NCBI GenBank assembly: GCA_964600075.1
Contig: CAZRIE010000039.1
Span: forward strand, 1 to 33,938
Source: CAZRIE01 sp964600075
GTDB lineage: Bacteria > Bacteroidota > Bacteroidia > Flavobacteriales > Flavobacteriaceae
Reading direction: 5' to 3'
Length of the DNA stretch: 33,938 bases
A program made the translations under genes and the position numbers. Shown piece after piece: positions 9,376 to 17,831 of this stretch. How positions within the stretch are numbered: position 1 is the first letter of the stretch; each line of letters opens with the position of its first letter. The notes below the pieces were generated by a model. That model ran no database searches and was not told the DNA's origin. It saw only the letters and a program-made list of their open reading frames with translations.

Positions 9376-9383
9376 CAAAATTA
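9376..9383 (-). promoter_or_regulatory. -7 box of the isomerase gene
   Basis: The minus strand reads TAATTTTG, a full match to the Bacteroidetes TAnnTTTG box, 26 bp before the isomerase ATG at 9350. No TTG at a proper -33 distance was found, so this rests on the -7 box and its position. Confidence 0.5.
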
Positions 9384-9599
9384 CCATTTTCTTTTGACAT
9401 TCTAAAGCATTTAAAGTTCTAGCTTAAGTGTCAAATTCAAAAAGAGTTCAGAAAACAGACGAAAGATGTACTGGATGTTCGGTGTTTGTATACCGCGTGT
9501 TGATTGGGACAAGAATTTCACAAATTGATACGAACTATATAAAATAATTTATGCCATTTGATTCTTTGAGCTTGACTTGCGAACTTGGGGTTGTGTTTT

Positions 9600-10883
9600 T
9601 TAGATTCCTTCCTTCAGCCGATTTGCATCCAACTTTAAGAAAATAAAGAGCAAGGCCGTGAAGAAGAGCAGTCCGGACCCGCCATAACTAAAAAAGGGGA
9701 GAGGAATACCGATTGTAGGTAGTACACCGATGACCATACCGATGTTGATAAAATAATGAATGAGCAGTATAGAAATCACTCCATAGCCGTACATACGCGC
9801 AAAATCTGTCTTCTGTCGTTCAGAGAGATAGACCAAACGCAGCAGTAATAACGTAAAAAGTAGAACTACTGTTGCAGTGCCCAAGAACCCCCATTCTTCA
9901 CCTACGGTACTAAAAATATAATCTGTATGCTGTTCAGGTACGAAATCACCCTTGGTTCGTGTACCCTCTAGAAAACCTTTACCGAAAAACCCGCCCGACT
10001 CGATGGCCTTTTCCGATTGATAGGTGTTATAGCCAATGGTTTTTCTGATCTGTTCTAATTTTGCAGGATCTTTTTCCAATCGTAACCATAAGCCGAAGCG
10101 GTCTCGGTGACGTTGCTCGAAAACATTATTGAAAACAAAGTCGACCGAAAGTGAAAATAGAATGGTGATGACAACAGCCGTAACCAAGGAAAAAATCGGG
10201 ACTTTAAATTTCTTCTTTTTTAAAAGGATAAAAAGTATAACCATCAAGGCAATGAAAATACTGACCCAAATGGTACCGAACATTAAGGTGGTAATGAATA
10301 CCAAAATAGCAAGAAAAGCAATGCCCAAATAATAGAGCGGAAGACCTTCCCTAAAAATAACGAACGAGAGGGAAAAAAACACGAGTGCACTCCCTGGATC
10401 TGGTTGGGGAATAATCAGTATCGCCGGGATTAGAATAATCAAAAAGGCATAAAGCTGGTCTTTCTTGCGCTTGATGTCTGTCTGTATATCGCTGAGATAT
10501 TTGGCAAGTGCCAATGCCGTTGCTACTTTCGCCAGCTCTGAGGGCTGTAAATTAAAAAAACCAAGGTCGTACCAAGATGTTGCCCCTGCTATGGTCTTAC
10601 CGAAGACGAACAGACCGAGCAAAAGCACCATCGAAATGATATATAAAAGGCTCGAAAAACGTTCATAAAAACTAGCCTCCAGTGCCAATAGAATCACTAT
10701 AGCAGCAAAACTGGTGCCGATAAAAAAAAGCTGTTTGCCATGAAGGGTTCCAAAATCGAAAATAGAGGAATCGCTTTCGGAAAAGGTGCTTGAATAGATA
10801 TTGACCCACCCAATGCTGAGCAGAAGTAAATAGAAAAGAACGGTAAGCCAATCGATTCGTTTCAGAATGCTTTTACCAGACAT
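9600..10883 (-). CDS. rodA: Rod-shape-determining SEDS glycosyltransferase RodA
   Basis: A 427-residue polytopic SEDS protein (FtsW/RodA/SpoVE family), the lipid II polymerase of the cell-elongation machinery. About ten hydrophobic helices are visible. Family motifs include LQPSELAKVA, IPQPDPGSALVF, TDYIFSTVGEEWGFLG and the C-terminal PFFSYGGSGLLF. It acts with the PBP2 transpeptidase encoded just upstream, 6 bp away, and with MreBCD from the same cluster. RodA rather than FtsW is favoured because of that linkage. It is the last gene of the minus-strand block. No good terminator was seen in the roughly 250 bp that separate it from the isomerase gene. Confidence 0.95.
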   Translation of the reverse strand: MSGKSILKRIDWLTVLFYLLLLSIGWVNIYSSTFSESDSSIFDFGTLHGKQLFFIGTSFAAIVILLALEASFYERFSSLLYIISMVLLLGLFVFGKTIAGATSWYDLGFFNLQPSELAKVATALALAKYLSDIQTDIKRKKDQLYAFLIILIPAILIIPQPDPGSALVFFSLSFVIFREGLPLYYLGIAFLAILVFITTLMFGTIWVSIFIALMVILFILLKKKKFKVPIFSLVTAVVITILFSLSVDFVFNNVFEQRHRDRFGLWLRLEKDPAKLEQIRKTIGYNTYQSEKAIESGGFFGKGFLEGTRTKGDFVPEQHTDYIFSTVGEEWGFLGTATVVLLFTLLLLRLVYLSERQKTDFARMYGYGVISILLIHYFINIGMVIGVLPTIGIPLPFFSYGGSGLLFFTALLFIFLKLDANRLKEGI

Positions 10884-10889
10884 ACTCGT

Positions 10890-12806
10890 TTATTCTGAAC
10901 GGATTTCCGTTGTAGGTTTTATAGCATGTTTGCTCCAATCGTATTCATTTATTTTGAACTCCTTACCGCTATAGGGCTTCGAATATTCTGACTCCAATGT
11001 TCTTTCTAACATTCGTTTTTCTAGGTCTTTTCGGGTTATCTTACCTTTAAGATATTTCTCTATTAATAGAGAAGCGATATGGCCTGCATATCGCGAACCG
11101 TAATATCCGTTTTGAATATAGACCGCAATCGCGATTTTAGGATTATTTACTGGAGCAAAGGCAACAAAAACGGAGTTGTCGGTAAGTTGCGTTCTGACAC
11201 TATCTATTTTAATAAAGTTTTCTACAGTACCCGTTTTCCCGGCAATTTCAATATCGGGTATTTGAACCATTTGGGCAGTACCTTTCTTATACACGTCGGC
11301 CATACCTTGAACGACCGGTTCAAAATGTTTTTTGTCTATGGTGGTATACTTAGGTTCTATAAAATCAGGAATGACAATATCATTACCTTCAATTTTTTTA
11401 ATTACGTGAGGCGTAAAATAATGTCCGCGATTTGCTATTGCCGCTGTCATATTAGCCAATTGTAATGGAGTAACGTTGACTTCTCCCTGCCCGATGGCAT
11501 TCGAGTACGTGGTGGTGGCCGACCATCTTCTATCTCCTTTACCATACCACTTGTTATAAAGTTCTGTGTTAGGAACACTACCCCGCCTTCCGGTGTGAAG
11601 GTCGGAACCCAAATAGGAACCTAGACCGAAACTTCTGACATGTTTTTCCCAAGCATCCATCGCTTCACTATTGGATGGAAATTGTTCAAATATTTTTTTA
11701 TAAGCGCCTACAAAATAGGCGTTACACGATTTGTAAATACCGCTGTTCAAGTTTCTAGTGCCTCCACCGCAATGACAGCCTTTTTTACGACTTCCTATAT
11801 AGAAGCCGTGATGGCAAACAAATGTTGTTGAAGGTGTGATTGCGCCCTCTTGCAATGCAATTAATGCGTTAATTGTTTTGAATGGGGAACCAGGGCTTTT
11901 TTCGAAAGAAATGGACCTATCAAAAGTTGGATTTGAAATTGAATCGTAATGCAATTTGCTATAGTTGACAGATCGTTTTCTGCCCACCAAAAGCGAAGGA
12001 TCATAGGTCGGTCCTGAAATCATCGTTAAAATTTCTCCTGATGATGGCTCTATCGCTACAATGCCGCCCCATTTGCCATTCATCAATCTTTCTCCATACT
12101 CTTGAAGTTCTTTATCAATGGTCAATGTAATTTCTTTTCCCTGTTCAGGGCGTACATCTAAAATCCCATCTTTATACTTACCAATATCTCTATTAAAGCG
12201 ATCTTTTTGTATGTACTGGATGCCTTTACGACCACGAAGCGTATCTTCATAGACCTTTTCTATTCCAGTTCTACCAGTTAGCTCGCCTTGCACATAATTA
12301 GGGTTTTTGGCCATGTCACGTTCGTTAACCTCACTGATATAACCCAGAACGTTTGCCCCTGAGCCTGTATCGTAGTAACGCAAGGATCTCTTTTGAATAT
12401 AAAAACCAGGGAATCGGCGCATTTTCTCTTGCAAACGTGCGTAATCTTGTTTTGAAAGTTGATGTACCAAAACCGAAGGAAGTCTTGGAGAGTACACTCT
12501 GGCTTTTCTTAGTTTTTTAATGAACTTTTCTTTGTCCATCGCCAAAAGATTGCAAAATTCTACGGTGTCCAATGGTTTTACCTCACGAGGAATAACCATA
12601 ACATCGTATGCGGGGTCATTGCCAACCAACAATTCTCCGTGACGATCATAAATATAACCCCTCTCCGGATAGTCATAAATGGCCTTAATGGCCGGGTCTT
12701 CCAATAACTGATCTGGTGAAAAACTGAATATCTGTAGATAAGATAACCTACCTAGAAAGGTTATTCCGATTATTACAATGATAGACGATAAGAGAATCTT
12801 TTTCAT
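10890..12806 (-). CDS. mrdA: Penicillin-binding protein 2 (elongation transpeptidase)
   Basis: A 638-residue class B penicillin-binding protein that crosslinks peptidoglycan during elongation, paired with RodA. It has one membrane anchor (about 4-24), then a PBP dimer/pedestal domain, then the transpeptidase domain from about residue 245. The three catalytic motifs are all present: SxxK as Ser307-PF-Lys310, SxN as Ser360-C-Asn362, and KTG at 524-526. Between the first two lies a Cys/His-rich loop (CHHG at about 330-333, GCHCGGG at about 343-349), possibly a metal site. It lies 6 bp upstream of rodA and 47 bp downstream of mreD. Length is normal for Bacteroidetes PBP2. MrdA is the symbol for this linkage group. 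Confidence 0.95.
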   Translation of the reverse strand: MKKILLSSIIVIIGITFLGRLSYLQIFSFSPDQLLEDPAIKAIYDYPERGYIYDRHGELLVGNDPAYDVMVIPREVKPLDTVEFCNLLAMDKEKFIKKLRKARVYSPRLPSVLVHQLSKQDYARLQEKMRRFPGFYIQKRSLRYYDTGSGANVLGYISEVNERDMAKNPNYVQGELTGRTGIEKVYEDTLRGRKGIQYIQKDRFNRDIGKYKDGILDVRPEQGKEITLTIDKELQEYGERLMNGKWGGIVAIEPSSGEILTMISGPTYDPSLLVGRKRSVNYSKLHYDSISNPTFDRSISFEKSPGSPFKTINALIALQEGAITPSTTFVCHHGFYIGSRKKGCHCGGGTRNLNSGIYKSCNAYFVGAYKKIFEQFPSNSEAMDAWEKHVRSFGLGSYLGSDLHTGRRGSVPNTELYNKWYGKGDRRWSATTTYSNAIGQGEVNVTPLQLANMTAAIANRGHYFTPHVIKKIEGNDIVIPDFIEPKYTTIDKKHFEPVVQGMADVYKKGTAQMVQIPDIEIAGKTGTVENFIKIDSVRTQLTDNSVFVAFAPVNNPKIAIAVYIQNGYYGSRYAGHIASLLIEKYLKGKITRKDLEKRMLERTLESEYSKPYSGKEFKINEYDWSKHAIKPTTEIRSE

Positions 12807-12853
12807 CTAGGATGAAATTTTAATTAGAGGGTTTTGTACAGCCGTAACCGACC

Positions 12854-13363
12854 TTATTCTTTACGCATACTGAAAAGAGAGCCAAACAATAGACAAAGTA
12901 TTAAAGTAGCAGTGCCCGTAGCGAATACTTTTTTCAAAATTAGCAGGAAATTAGCCAAACTAAAAATTTCAAACGTAAAGAAAACCAAATGGTGTACTAT
13001 AATCAATAACGCTAAAAATGTGATTTGTTGTACACGTGTCGTATTACTAAGTTTAAAACTCTGAAACTCAAAGTTGACCCCGAAGACAAAACGCATAATC
13101 GCCGGCCGCATATATGCAATGGTAATGGTAGATGCGGCATGTATGGCCATAGTATCCGAAAAGAAATCTATGGCAATGCCCAAAAGAAATCCCAAACCTA
13201 TAAAAGCGGCACGATTTTCTTTTATTGGATACCAGTACAAAAAGAGAATATAGACCATCGGGTTGATGAAACCGAAAAAGTTCAGTCTATTGAAGACCAG
13301 CACCTGCACCAATACGAGCAGTATGAAACGAACCACATTCAAGAAATAGTAATTACTTATCAT
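12854..13363 (-). CDS. mreD: Rod-shape-determining protein MreD
   Basis: A 169-residue, very hydrophobic protein with five to six predicted helices and little else, as expected for MreD, the small inner-membrane subunit of the elongasome. Sequence conservation in this family is weak, so the call relies partly on position. It overlaps the end of mreC by 11 bp, which suggests coupled translation, and precedes the PBP2 gene by 47 bp. The motif LGFLLGIAIDFFSDTMAIH resembles the conserved GxxxDxxs region of MreD proteins. The start at 13363 gives an N-terminus that leads directly into TM1. Confidence 0.9.
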   Translation of the reverse strand: MISNYYFLNVVRFILLVLVQVLVFNRLNFFGFINPMVYILFLYWYPIKENRAAFIGLGFLLGIAIDFFSDTMAIHAASTITIAYMRPAIMRFVFGVNFEFQSFKLSNTTRVQQITFLALLIIVHHLVFFTFEIFSLANFLLILKKVFATGTATLILCLLFGSLFSMRKE

Positions 13364-14174
13364 CGGTCTTGGTCTGGTTTTCCAGTTCTAGAATTTCATC
13401 GCGGTTCTCATTGTTCACGATGTACACATTTTTAATATTGGACATGTCGTTAAAGAGGGACACATCGATTCGGTAAAAACTTTTAGAGGTATTGAGGTCG
13501 AACTTTTGGATAATCCCGATAGGAATGCCCCCTGGAAAAATGCTGCTCATGCCACCAGTAACTATGGTATCGCCTACAGTCAAGGAAACCAATCGTGGAA
13601 TATCTACTAGTTGTACCACATTGTAGCGCTTCATATCCCATACTAGAGAACCGAAGTGATCGGTATTCTTGATTTTTGCGTTGATGTTCGATTTTTCGTT
13701 TAGGATGCTCTGCACGGTGGCAAAGTTGTTCGAAGTATTCTCTATAATACCTAAGATACCCTTGCTGGTGATTACTCCCATATCGGGCATTACGCTGTCT
13801 TTTAGTCCTTTGTCTATGGTAATATAGTTTCGGGGATTGGCAAAACTGTTTTTAACAACCTTCCCAGTAGTAATGGTATAGGTACGCTGAACGGAATCTA
13901 CAGGGATAGAATCGCCAACTTCATTATTGAAAAGCAATTTGCGCAGCAATTTGTTTTCGTCCATAAGTTTTTGATTCTCTTCGCTGAGACCAAAATAGGA
14001 GGAGACACTGTTTGATGTTTCTAGAATATTGCCTGAAATCCAATTTGAAGAATTGAAAAATCGCGACTGGTGGTACGAGTGTGACTGTATTGTGAAACCC
14101 AAAGATACGATCATCAAAAAGATATAAAGAAGAAAGTTCTTATATCGAATTATAAAGCTGATGATCTGCTGCAT
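13353..14174 (-). CDS. mreC: Rod-shape-determining protein MreC
   Basis: A 273-residue bitopic protein of the elongasome that links cytoplasmic MreB to the periplasmic PBP2-RodA pair. The N-terminal helix lies at about 12-30 (NFLLYIFLMIVSLGFTI). A short coiled-coil segment containing EENQKLMDENKLLRKLLF follows (about 60-80). The C-terminal beta-rich domain shows the usual MGVITSKGILGIIENTS and VTGGMSSIFPGGIPIG motifs. The first points to inter-subunit packing of MreC filaments in the family. It lies 90 bp downstream of mreB and overlaps mreD by 11 bp. The length is typical. Confidence 0.94.
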   Translation of the reverse strand: MQQIISFIIRYKNFLLYIFLMIVSLGFTIQSHSYHQSRFFNSSNWISGNILETSNSVSSYFGLSEENQKLMDENKLLRKLLFNNEVGDSIPVDSVQRTYTITTGKVVKNSFANPRNYITIDKGLKDSVMPDMGVITSKGILGIIENTSNNFATVQSILNEKSNINAKIKNTDHFGSLVWDMKRYNVVQLVDIPRLVSLTVGDTIVTGGMSSIFPGGIPIGIIQKFDLNTSKSFYRIDVSLFNDMSNIKNVYIVNNENRDEILELENQTKTDDK

Positions 14175-14264
14175 TCACTTTTAAATTTTGTGAAACATGC
14201 GAAGCAATTCCGAATGGGAAATAAAATATATAGACCCTGAAATCACTCCGAATTCGTTTTAGGA

Positions 14265-15293
14265 CTATTTGATAAGGATGCTCTTGTAGCGCTCCAGGTT
14301 TTTCAATGCGATACCTGTACCACGAACTACTGCTCTTAATGGATCTTCCGCAATATATACTGGAAGGTCAGTTTTTTGGGATAACCTTCTGTCTAGACCA
14401 CGCAGCATGGAACCGCCACCCGCAAGATAAATACCGGTATTGTAAATATCCGCTGCCAATTCTGGCGGAGTTTGCGAAAGGGTTTCCATGACCGCATCTT
14501 CGACACGTAGAATGGATTTGTCTAAGGCTTTGGCGATTTCGCGATAGGAAATTTGCACCTGTTTCGGTTTTCCGGTCAAAAGGTCACGCCCCTGTACCGA
14601 TTTTTCATCTGGTGGAGTCTGAAGATCTTCGGTAGCGGAACCGATGTCGATTTTTATACTTTCGGCCGTAGCTTCCCCTACATAAAGGTTATGCTGTGTA
14701 CGCATGTAATAAATGATATCATTGGTAAATACATCGCCGGCTATCTTTACCGATTTATCACAAACGATACCGCCAAGGGCGATAACAGCGATTTCTGTTG
14801 TACCACCACCTATATCCACGATCATGTTCCCTTTCGGCTGCATGATGTCAAGTCCGATACCGATAGCAGCGGCCATAGGTTCGTGAATTAAATAAACTTC
14901 TTTCCCGTTTACACGTTCAGCAGATTCTTTTACCGCACGCATTTCTACTTCTGTAATTCCAGAAGGAATACAAATGACCATTCGCAAAGCCGGTGGAAAC
15001 CACTTTTTCTTTAATGCAGGAATGTTCTTAATGAACATGTTAATCATCTTTTCAGACGCATCAAAATCCGCAATTACACCATCTTTAAGGGGGCGAATCG
15101 TTTTTATGTTTTCGTGGGTCTTGCCCTGCATCAAATTGGCCTCTTTGCCAACGGCAATGATTTTACCTGAAATACGGTCTCGGGCAACAATAGATGGACT
15201 GTCGACAACGACCTTGTCCATGTGAATGATGAGGGTATTCGCAGTACCTAGGTCGATAGCGATTTCCTCGGTCAAGAAATCAAAAAATCCCAT
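14265..15293 (-). CDS. mreB: Rod-shape-determining actin homologue MreB
   Basis: A 342-residue bacterial actin that forms membrane-associated filaments and directs lateral wall synthesis. The nucleotide-binding motifs are clear: phosphate-1 loop IDLGTANTLI near residue 13, phosphate-2 DIGGGTTEIAV near 165, and the adenosine motif AGGGSMLRGLD near 290. The N-terminal MGFFDFLTEEI is the usual short amphipathic start, so the ATG at 15293 is secure. A TACTTTTG box lies about 53 bp upstream, so the mre genes may have their own promoter as well as read-through from purH. It heads the block mreB-mreC-mreD-mrdA-rodA. Confidence 0.97.
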   Translation of the reverse strand: MGFFDFLTEEIAIDLGTANTLIIHMDKVVVDSPSIVARDRISGKIIAVGKEANLMQGKTHENIKTIRPLKDGVIADFDASEKMINMFIKNIPALKKKWFPPALRMVICIPSGITEVEMRAVKESAERVNGKEVYLIHEPMAAAIGIGLDIMQPKGNMIVDIGGGTTEIAVIALGGIVCDKSVKIAGDVFTNDIIYYMRTQHNLYVGEATAESIKIDIGSATEDLQTPPDEKSVQGRDLLTGKPKQVQISYREIAKALDKSILRVEDAVMETLSQTPPELAADIYNTGIYLAGGGSMLRGLDRRLSQKTDLPVYIAEDPLRAVVRGTGIALKNLERYKSILIK

Positions 15294-15345
15294 TTGTAAT
15301 TTTGTTTGGTTATGTTACTAGTTCGATTGGGGTGTATTTCATCGA

Positions 15346-15353
15346 CAAAAGTA
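15346..15353 (-). promoter_or_regulatory. -7 box upstream of mreB
   Basis: The minus strand reads TACTTTTG, matching TAnnTTTG, 53 bp before the mreB ATG. It lies in the 170-bp gap after purH. No clear TTG partner at 17-23 bp was seen. Confidence 0.45.
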
Positions 15354-15463
15354 GTAAAATAAGAAACTGCTTAGCATTTAATGTTGTGAATTTGCATTTT
15401 CTGATAGTCAAACTATCCAGTCTTGAAGTCTGCAGCCGCAAAGAACATAAAAACTAGAGCTTC

Positions 15464-16993
15464 TTAGTGCTTGAAATGACGGGTTCCCGTCATAACCATA
15501 GACACGCTGTTCTTATTACAATAATCGATACTCAATTGATCTTTAATAGATCCGCCCGGCTGTATAACGCTAGAAATACCGCTTTTATGCGAAATTTCCA
15601 CACAATCTGGAAAAGGAAAAAAAGCATCACTCGCCAATACGGCCCCTTCTAGGTCGAATTTAAAAGATTTTGCCTTGTGAATAGCTTGGTTTAAGGCATC
15701 TACACGAGAGGTTTGACCAGTACCACTAGCACATAGCTGTTTATTCTTCGCCAGTACTATCGTATTCGATTTGGTATGCTTACAAAGTTTGGAAGCAAAT
15801 ATGAGATCTTCCAGCTCTTGTTCCGTTGGTTTTTTGTCGGTAACATATTGTAAATCTTCAAGTGTATCGGTTCTATGGTCTTTATCTTGAACCAATACTC
15901 CGTTGAGACAGCTTCGAACAATAGTATCGGGCAGGTCAATCTCGTTTTGTATTAGAATGATCCTGTTCTTTTTTCCCTTTAAAACTTCAAGGGCGCTTTC
16001 TGAATAGCTCGGGGCGATAACCACCTCACAAAAAAGCTTATGAATATCTTCAGCGGTAGGTTTGTCTATTTCTACGTTGCTAATCAAGACTCCTCCAAAT
16101 GCGGAAACTGGGTCGCCTGCCAAGGCATCTACATAAGCTTGGTGTATGGTTTCTCGTTGGGCCAATCCACAAGCATTGTTATGTTTCAAGATGGCAAAGG
16201 TAGGGGTGTCATTTTTGAATTCGTTCATCAAATTGACCGCTGCATCTACATCCAATAGGTTATTGTACGACAGTGCCTTGCCGTGTAGTTTGGTAAACAT
16301 AGCCTCGAAATCGCCAAAAAAGAATCCTTTTTGATGAGGATTTTCACCGTATCGCAGCACTTGGCCTTCAGTTTCACTGATTTTAAGAACGGCCTCTTGA
16401 TGGTCTTTATTGAAATAGTTGAAAATGGCCGTATCGTAATGCGATGATACGTTAAATGATTTAGCAGCAAATCTTTTTCGGTCTTCAAGGGTGGTACTTC
16501 CGTTTCCATTGGAAATGACTTCTAAGAAATCGCTGTAGTCTTGCATAGAAGAAACACAGAGCACATCTTTATAATTTTTGGCTGCGGCACGGATCAATGA
16601 AATTCCACCGATATCGATCTTTTCGATAATATCTTGTTCTGAAGCTCCGCTGGCCACCGTTTTTTCAAAGGGGTAGAGGTCTACGATAACAATATCCAAT
16701 TGCGGAATCTCAAACTCCTCTAATTGCGCCACATCACTTTCATTGTCCTGCCGGTTTAAAATACCCCCAAACACTTTCGGATGTAGTGTTTTTACTCTTC
16801 CGCCTAAAATGGAGGGATAACTGGTTACTTCTTCAACAGGTACGACTTCGATACCTAGTTCTTTGATGAATTTCTCGGTACCTCCTGTTGAATATATAGT
16901 AATGCCGAGTTCTTGAAATTTTTTGACTATGGGCTCTAGTCCGTCTTTATGAAATACGGAAATCAGGGCCGAGGTAGCTTTTTTGGTGCTCAT
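15464..16993 (-). CDS. purH: Bifunctional AICAR formyltransferase / IMP cyclohydrolase
   Basis: A 509-residue cytosolic enzyme for the last two steps of purine synthesis, AICAR to FAICAR to IMP. The N-terminal MGS-like IMP cyclohydrolase domain (about 1-140) shows YSTGGTEKFI and GRVKTLHPKVFGGIL. The C-terminal AICAR transformylase (about 200-509) carries the catalytic Lys270-His271 in KHNNACG and the late motif SVIQPGGSIKDQ. Length and motif order are normal. It is followed by mreB after 170 bp on the same strand, an arrangement I know from other Flavobacteriaceae. A TACTTTTG box about 37 bp upstream of the ATG suggests its own promoter. Confidence 0.97.
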   Translation of the reverse strand: MSTKKATSALISVFHKDGLEPIVKKFQELGITIYSTGGTEKFIKELGIEVVPVEEVTSYPSILGGRVKTLHPKVFGGILNRQDNESDVAQLEEFEIPQLDIVIVDLYPFEKTVASGASEQDIIEKIDIGGISLIRAAAKNYKDVLCVSSMQDYSDFLEVISNGNGSTTLEDRKRFAAKSFNVSSHYDTAIFNYFNKDHQEAVLKISETEGQVLRYGENPHQKGFFFGDFEAMFTKLHGKALSYNNLLDVDAAVNLMNEFKNDTPTFAILKHNNACGLAQRETIHQAYVDALAGDPVSAFGGVLISNVEIDKPTAEDIHKLFCEVVIAPSYSESALEVLKGKKNRIILIQNEIDLPDTIVRSCLNGVLVQDKDHRTDTLEDLQYVTDKKPTEQELEDLIFASKLCKHTKSNTIVLAKNKQLCASGTGQTSRVDALNQAIHKAKSFKFDLEGAVLASDAFFPFPDCVEISHKSGISSVIQPGGSIKDQLSIDYCNKNSVSMVMTGTRHFKH

Positions 16994-17029
16994 GTTGCTT
17001 GCGTGTAGTTAACGGATTAAAAAGACACG

Positions 17030-17037
17030 CAAAAGTA
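17030..17037 (-). promoter_or_regulatory. -7 box of purH
   Basis: The minus strand reads TACTTTTG, identical to the box upstream of mreB, 37 bp before the purH ATG. No well-spaced TTG was found. Confidence 0.5.
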
Positions 17038-17191
17038 CTTTTTTTAAGTGTTAAACTTTGATGAGGTTATCAACAAATGAAGGGAAGTTTTAAACGGATT
17101 TAGAAAGTATGTAAGTCTTGAAGACCTACTATTGAGACTATTTTTTCTTTCTTAGGGTTCCTTTCCCAGTAAAGCTGAAAAAGCCGATACA

Positions 17192-17647
17192 TTATATAAT
17201 TATGTTAGCAACTTCCTTGTTCACAAACTCCAAAAACTGCTCATCTTCTTCGGTAAAAGGATCGGGTGTATTCGAATCAATATCTATTTGCCCTATATTT
17301 TCTCCATTAAGGAACAAGGGTACCACAATTTCCGCTTTTACGGTTATACTACAAGCGATGTAATTGTCTTGTGCCTTTACATCGGGAACGACGAAATTCT
17401 GGTTGCTCATGGCGACTTGTCCACAAATACCTTTTCCGAAGGGAATGATGGTGTGGTCAGTTGGTTCCCCAGCATAAGGGCCAAGTTTTAGCTCTTCTTT
17501 GTCGCCGTTCCTGAAATAAAAACCCACCCAATCATAGTGTGTTATAGTCTCTTGGAGAAGGCTGCAAATGTTTTGAAGTCGATCATCTACGGAAAGATCG
17601 GTGGAACTCAAAATAATATTTATTTCTGGACGTAACTTATTCAACAT
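17192..17647 (-). CDS. GAF-domain protein related to free methionine-R-sulfoxide reductase
   Basis: A single-domain GAF protein of 151 residues, close to the fRMsr (YebR/MsrC) family, which reduces free methionine-R-sulfoxide. It shows DWVGFYF, LGPYAGEPTDH, IPFGKGICG, YIACS and IGQIDIDS in the family order. Aligned by motif to E. coli fRMsr (from memory), Cys75 in GKGICG and Cys99 in YIAC keep the 24-residue spacing of Cys94 and Cys118. The position of Cys84, ten residues before GKGIC, holds His65 instead. It could still reduce with two cysteines, or it may have become a sensor or ligand-binding GAF protein. It stands alone, with a TATTTTTG box 17 bp upstream of the ATG. Confidence 0.82.
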   Translation of the reverse strand: MLNKLRPEINIILSSTDLSVDDRLQNICSLLQETITHYDWVGFYFRNGDKEELKLGPYAGEPTDHTIIPFGKGICGQVAMSNQNFVVPDVKAQDNYIACSITVKAEIVVPLFLNGENIGQIDIDSNTPDPFTEEDEQFLEFVNKEVANIII

Positions 17648-17664
17648 AGCGGTAAAATTTTTCG

Positions 17665-17672
17665 CAAAAATA
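17665..17672 (-). promoter_or_regulatory. -7 box of the GAF gene
   Basis: The minus strand reads TATTTTTG, a TAnnTTTG match ending 17 bp before the GAF-gene ATG. The short leader is usual for Bacteroidetes promoters. No -33 TTG was placed. Confidence 0.45.
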
Positions 17673-17774
17673 GGCTTTTACTATTAAAATTTATTGGTGT
17701 TTAGAAAGCCATTTATCCCTTAAAGGATATCATTGTCAGTTATGTCCGTCGGCAAGTAATTTACCGGCCAAACA

Positions 17775-17806
17775 AAAAAGGGATACCGAAAACGGCATCC
17801 CTTTTT
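17775..17806. terminator. Intrinsic terminator after the lipoprotein gene
   Basis: A 14-bp stem with one mismatch (AAAAAGGGATaCCG at 17775-17788 and CGGcATCCCTTTTT at 17793-17806) encloses an AAAA loop. It lies 26 bp past the lipoprotein stop on the minus strand and has U tracts on both sides. The GAF gene on the same strand lies beyond it, so it separates the two transcripts. Confidence 0.85.
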
Positions 17807-17831
17807 ATAAGGTCTTTTCTTCATGTTGAGG

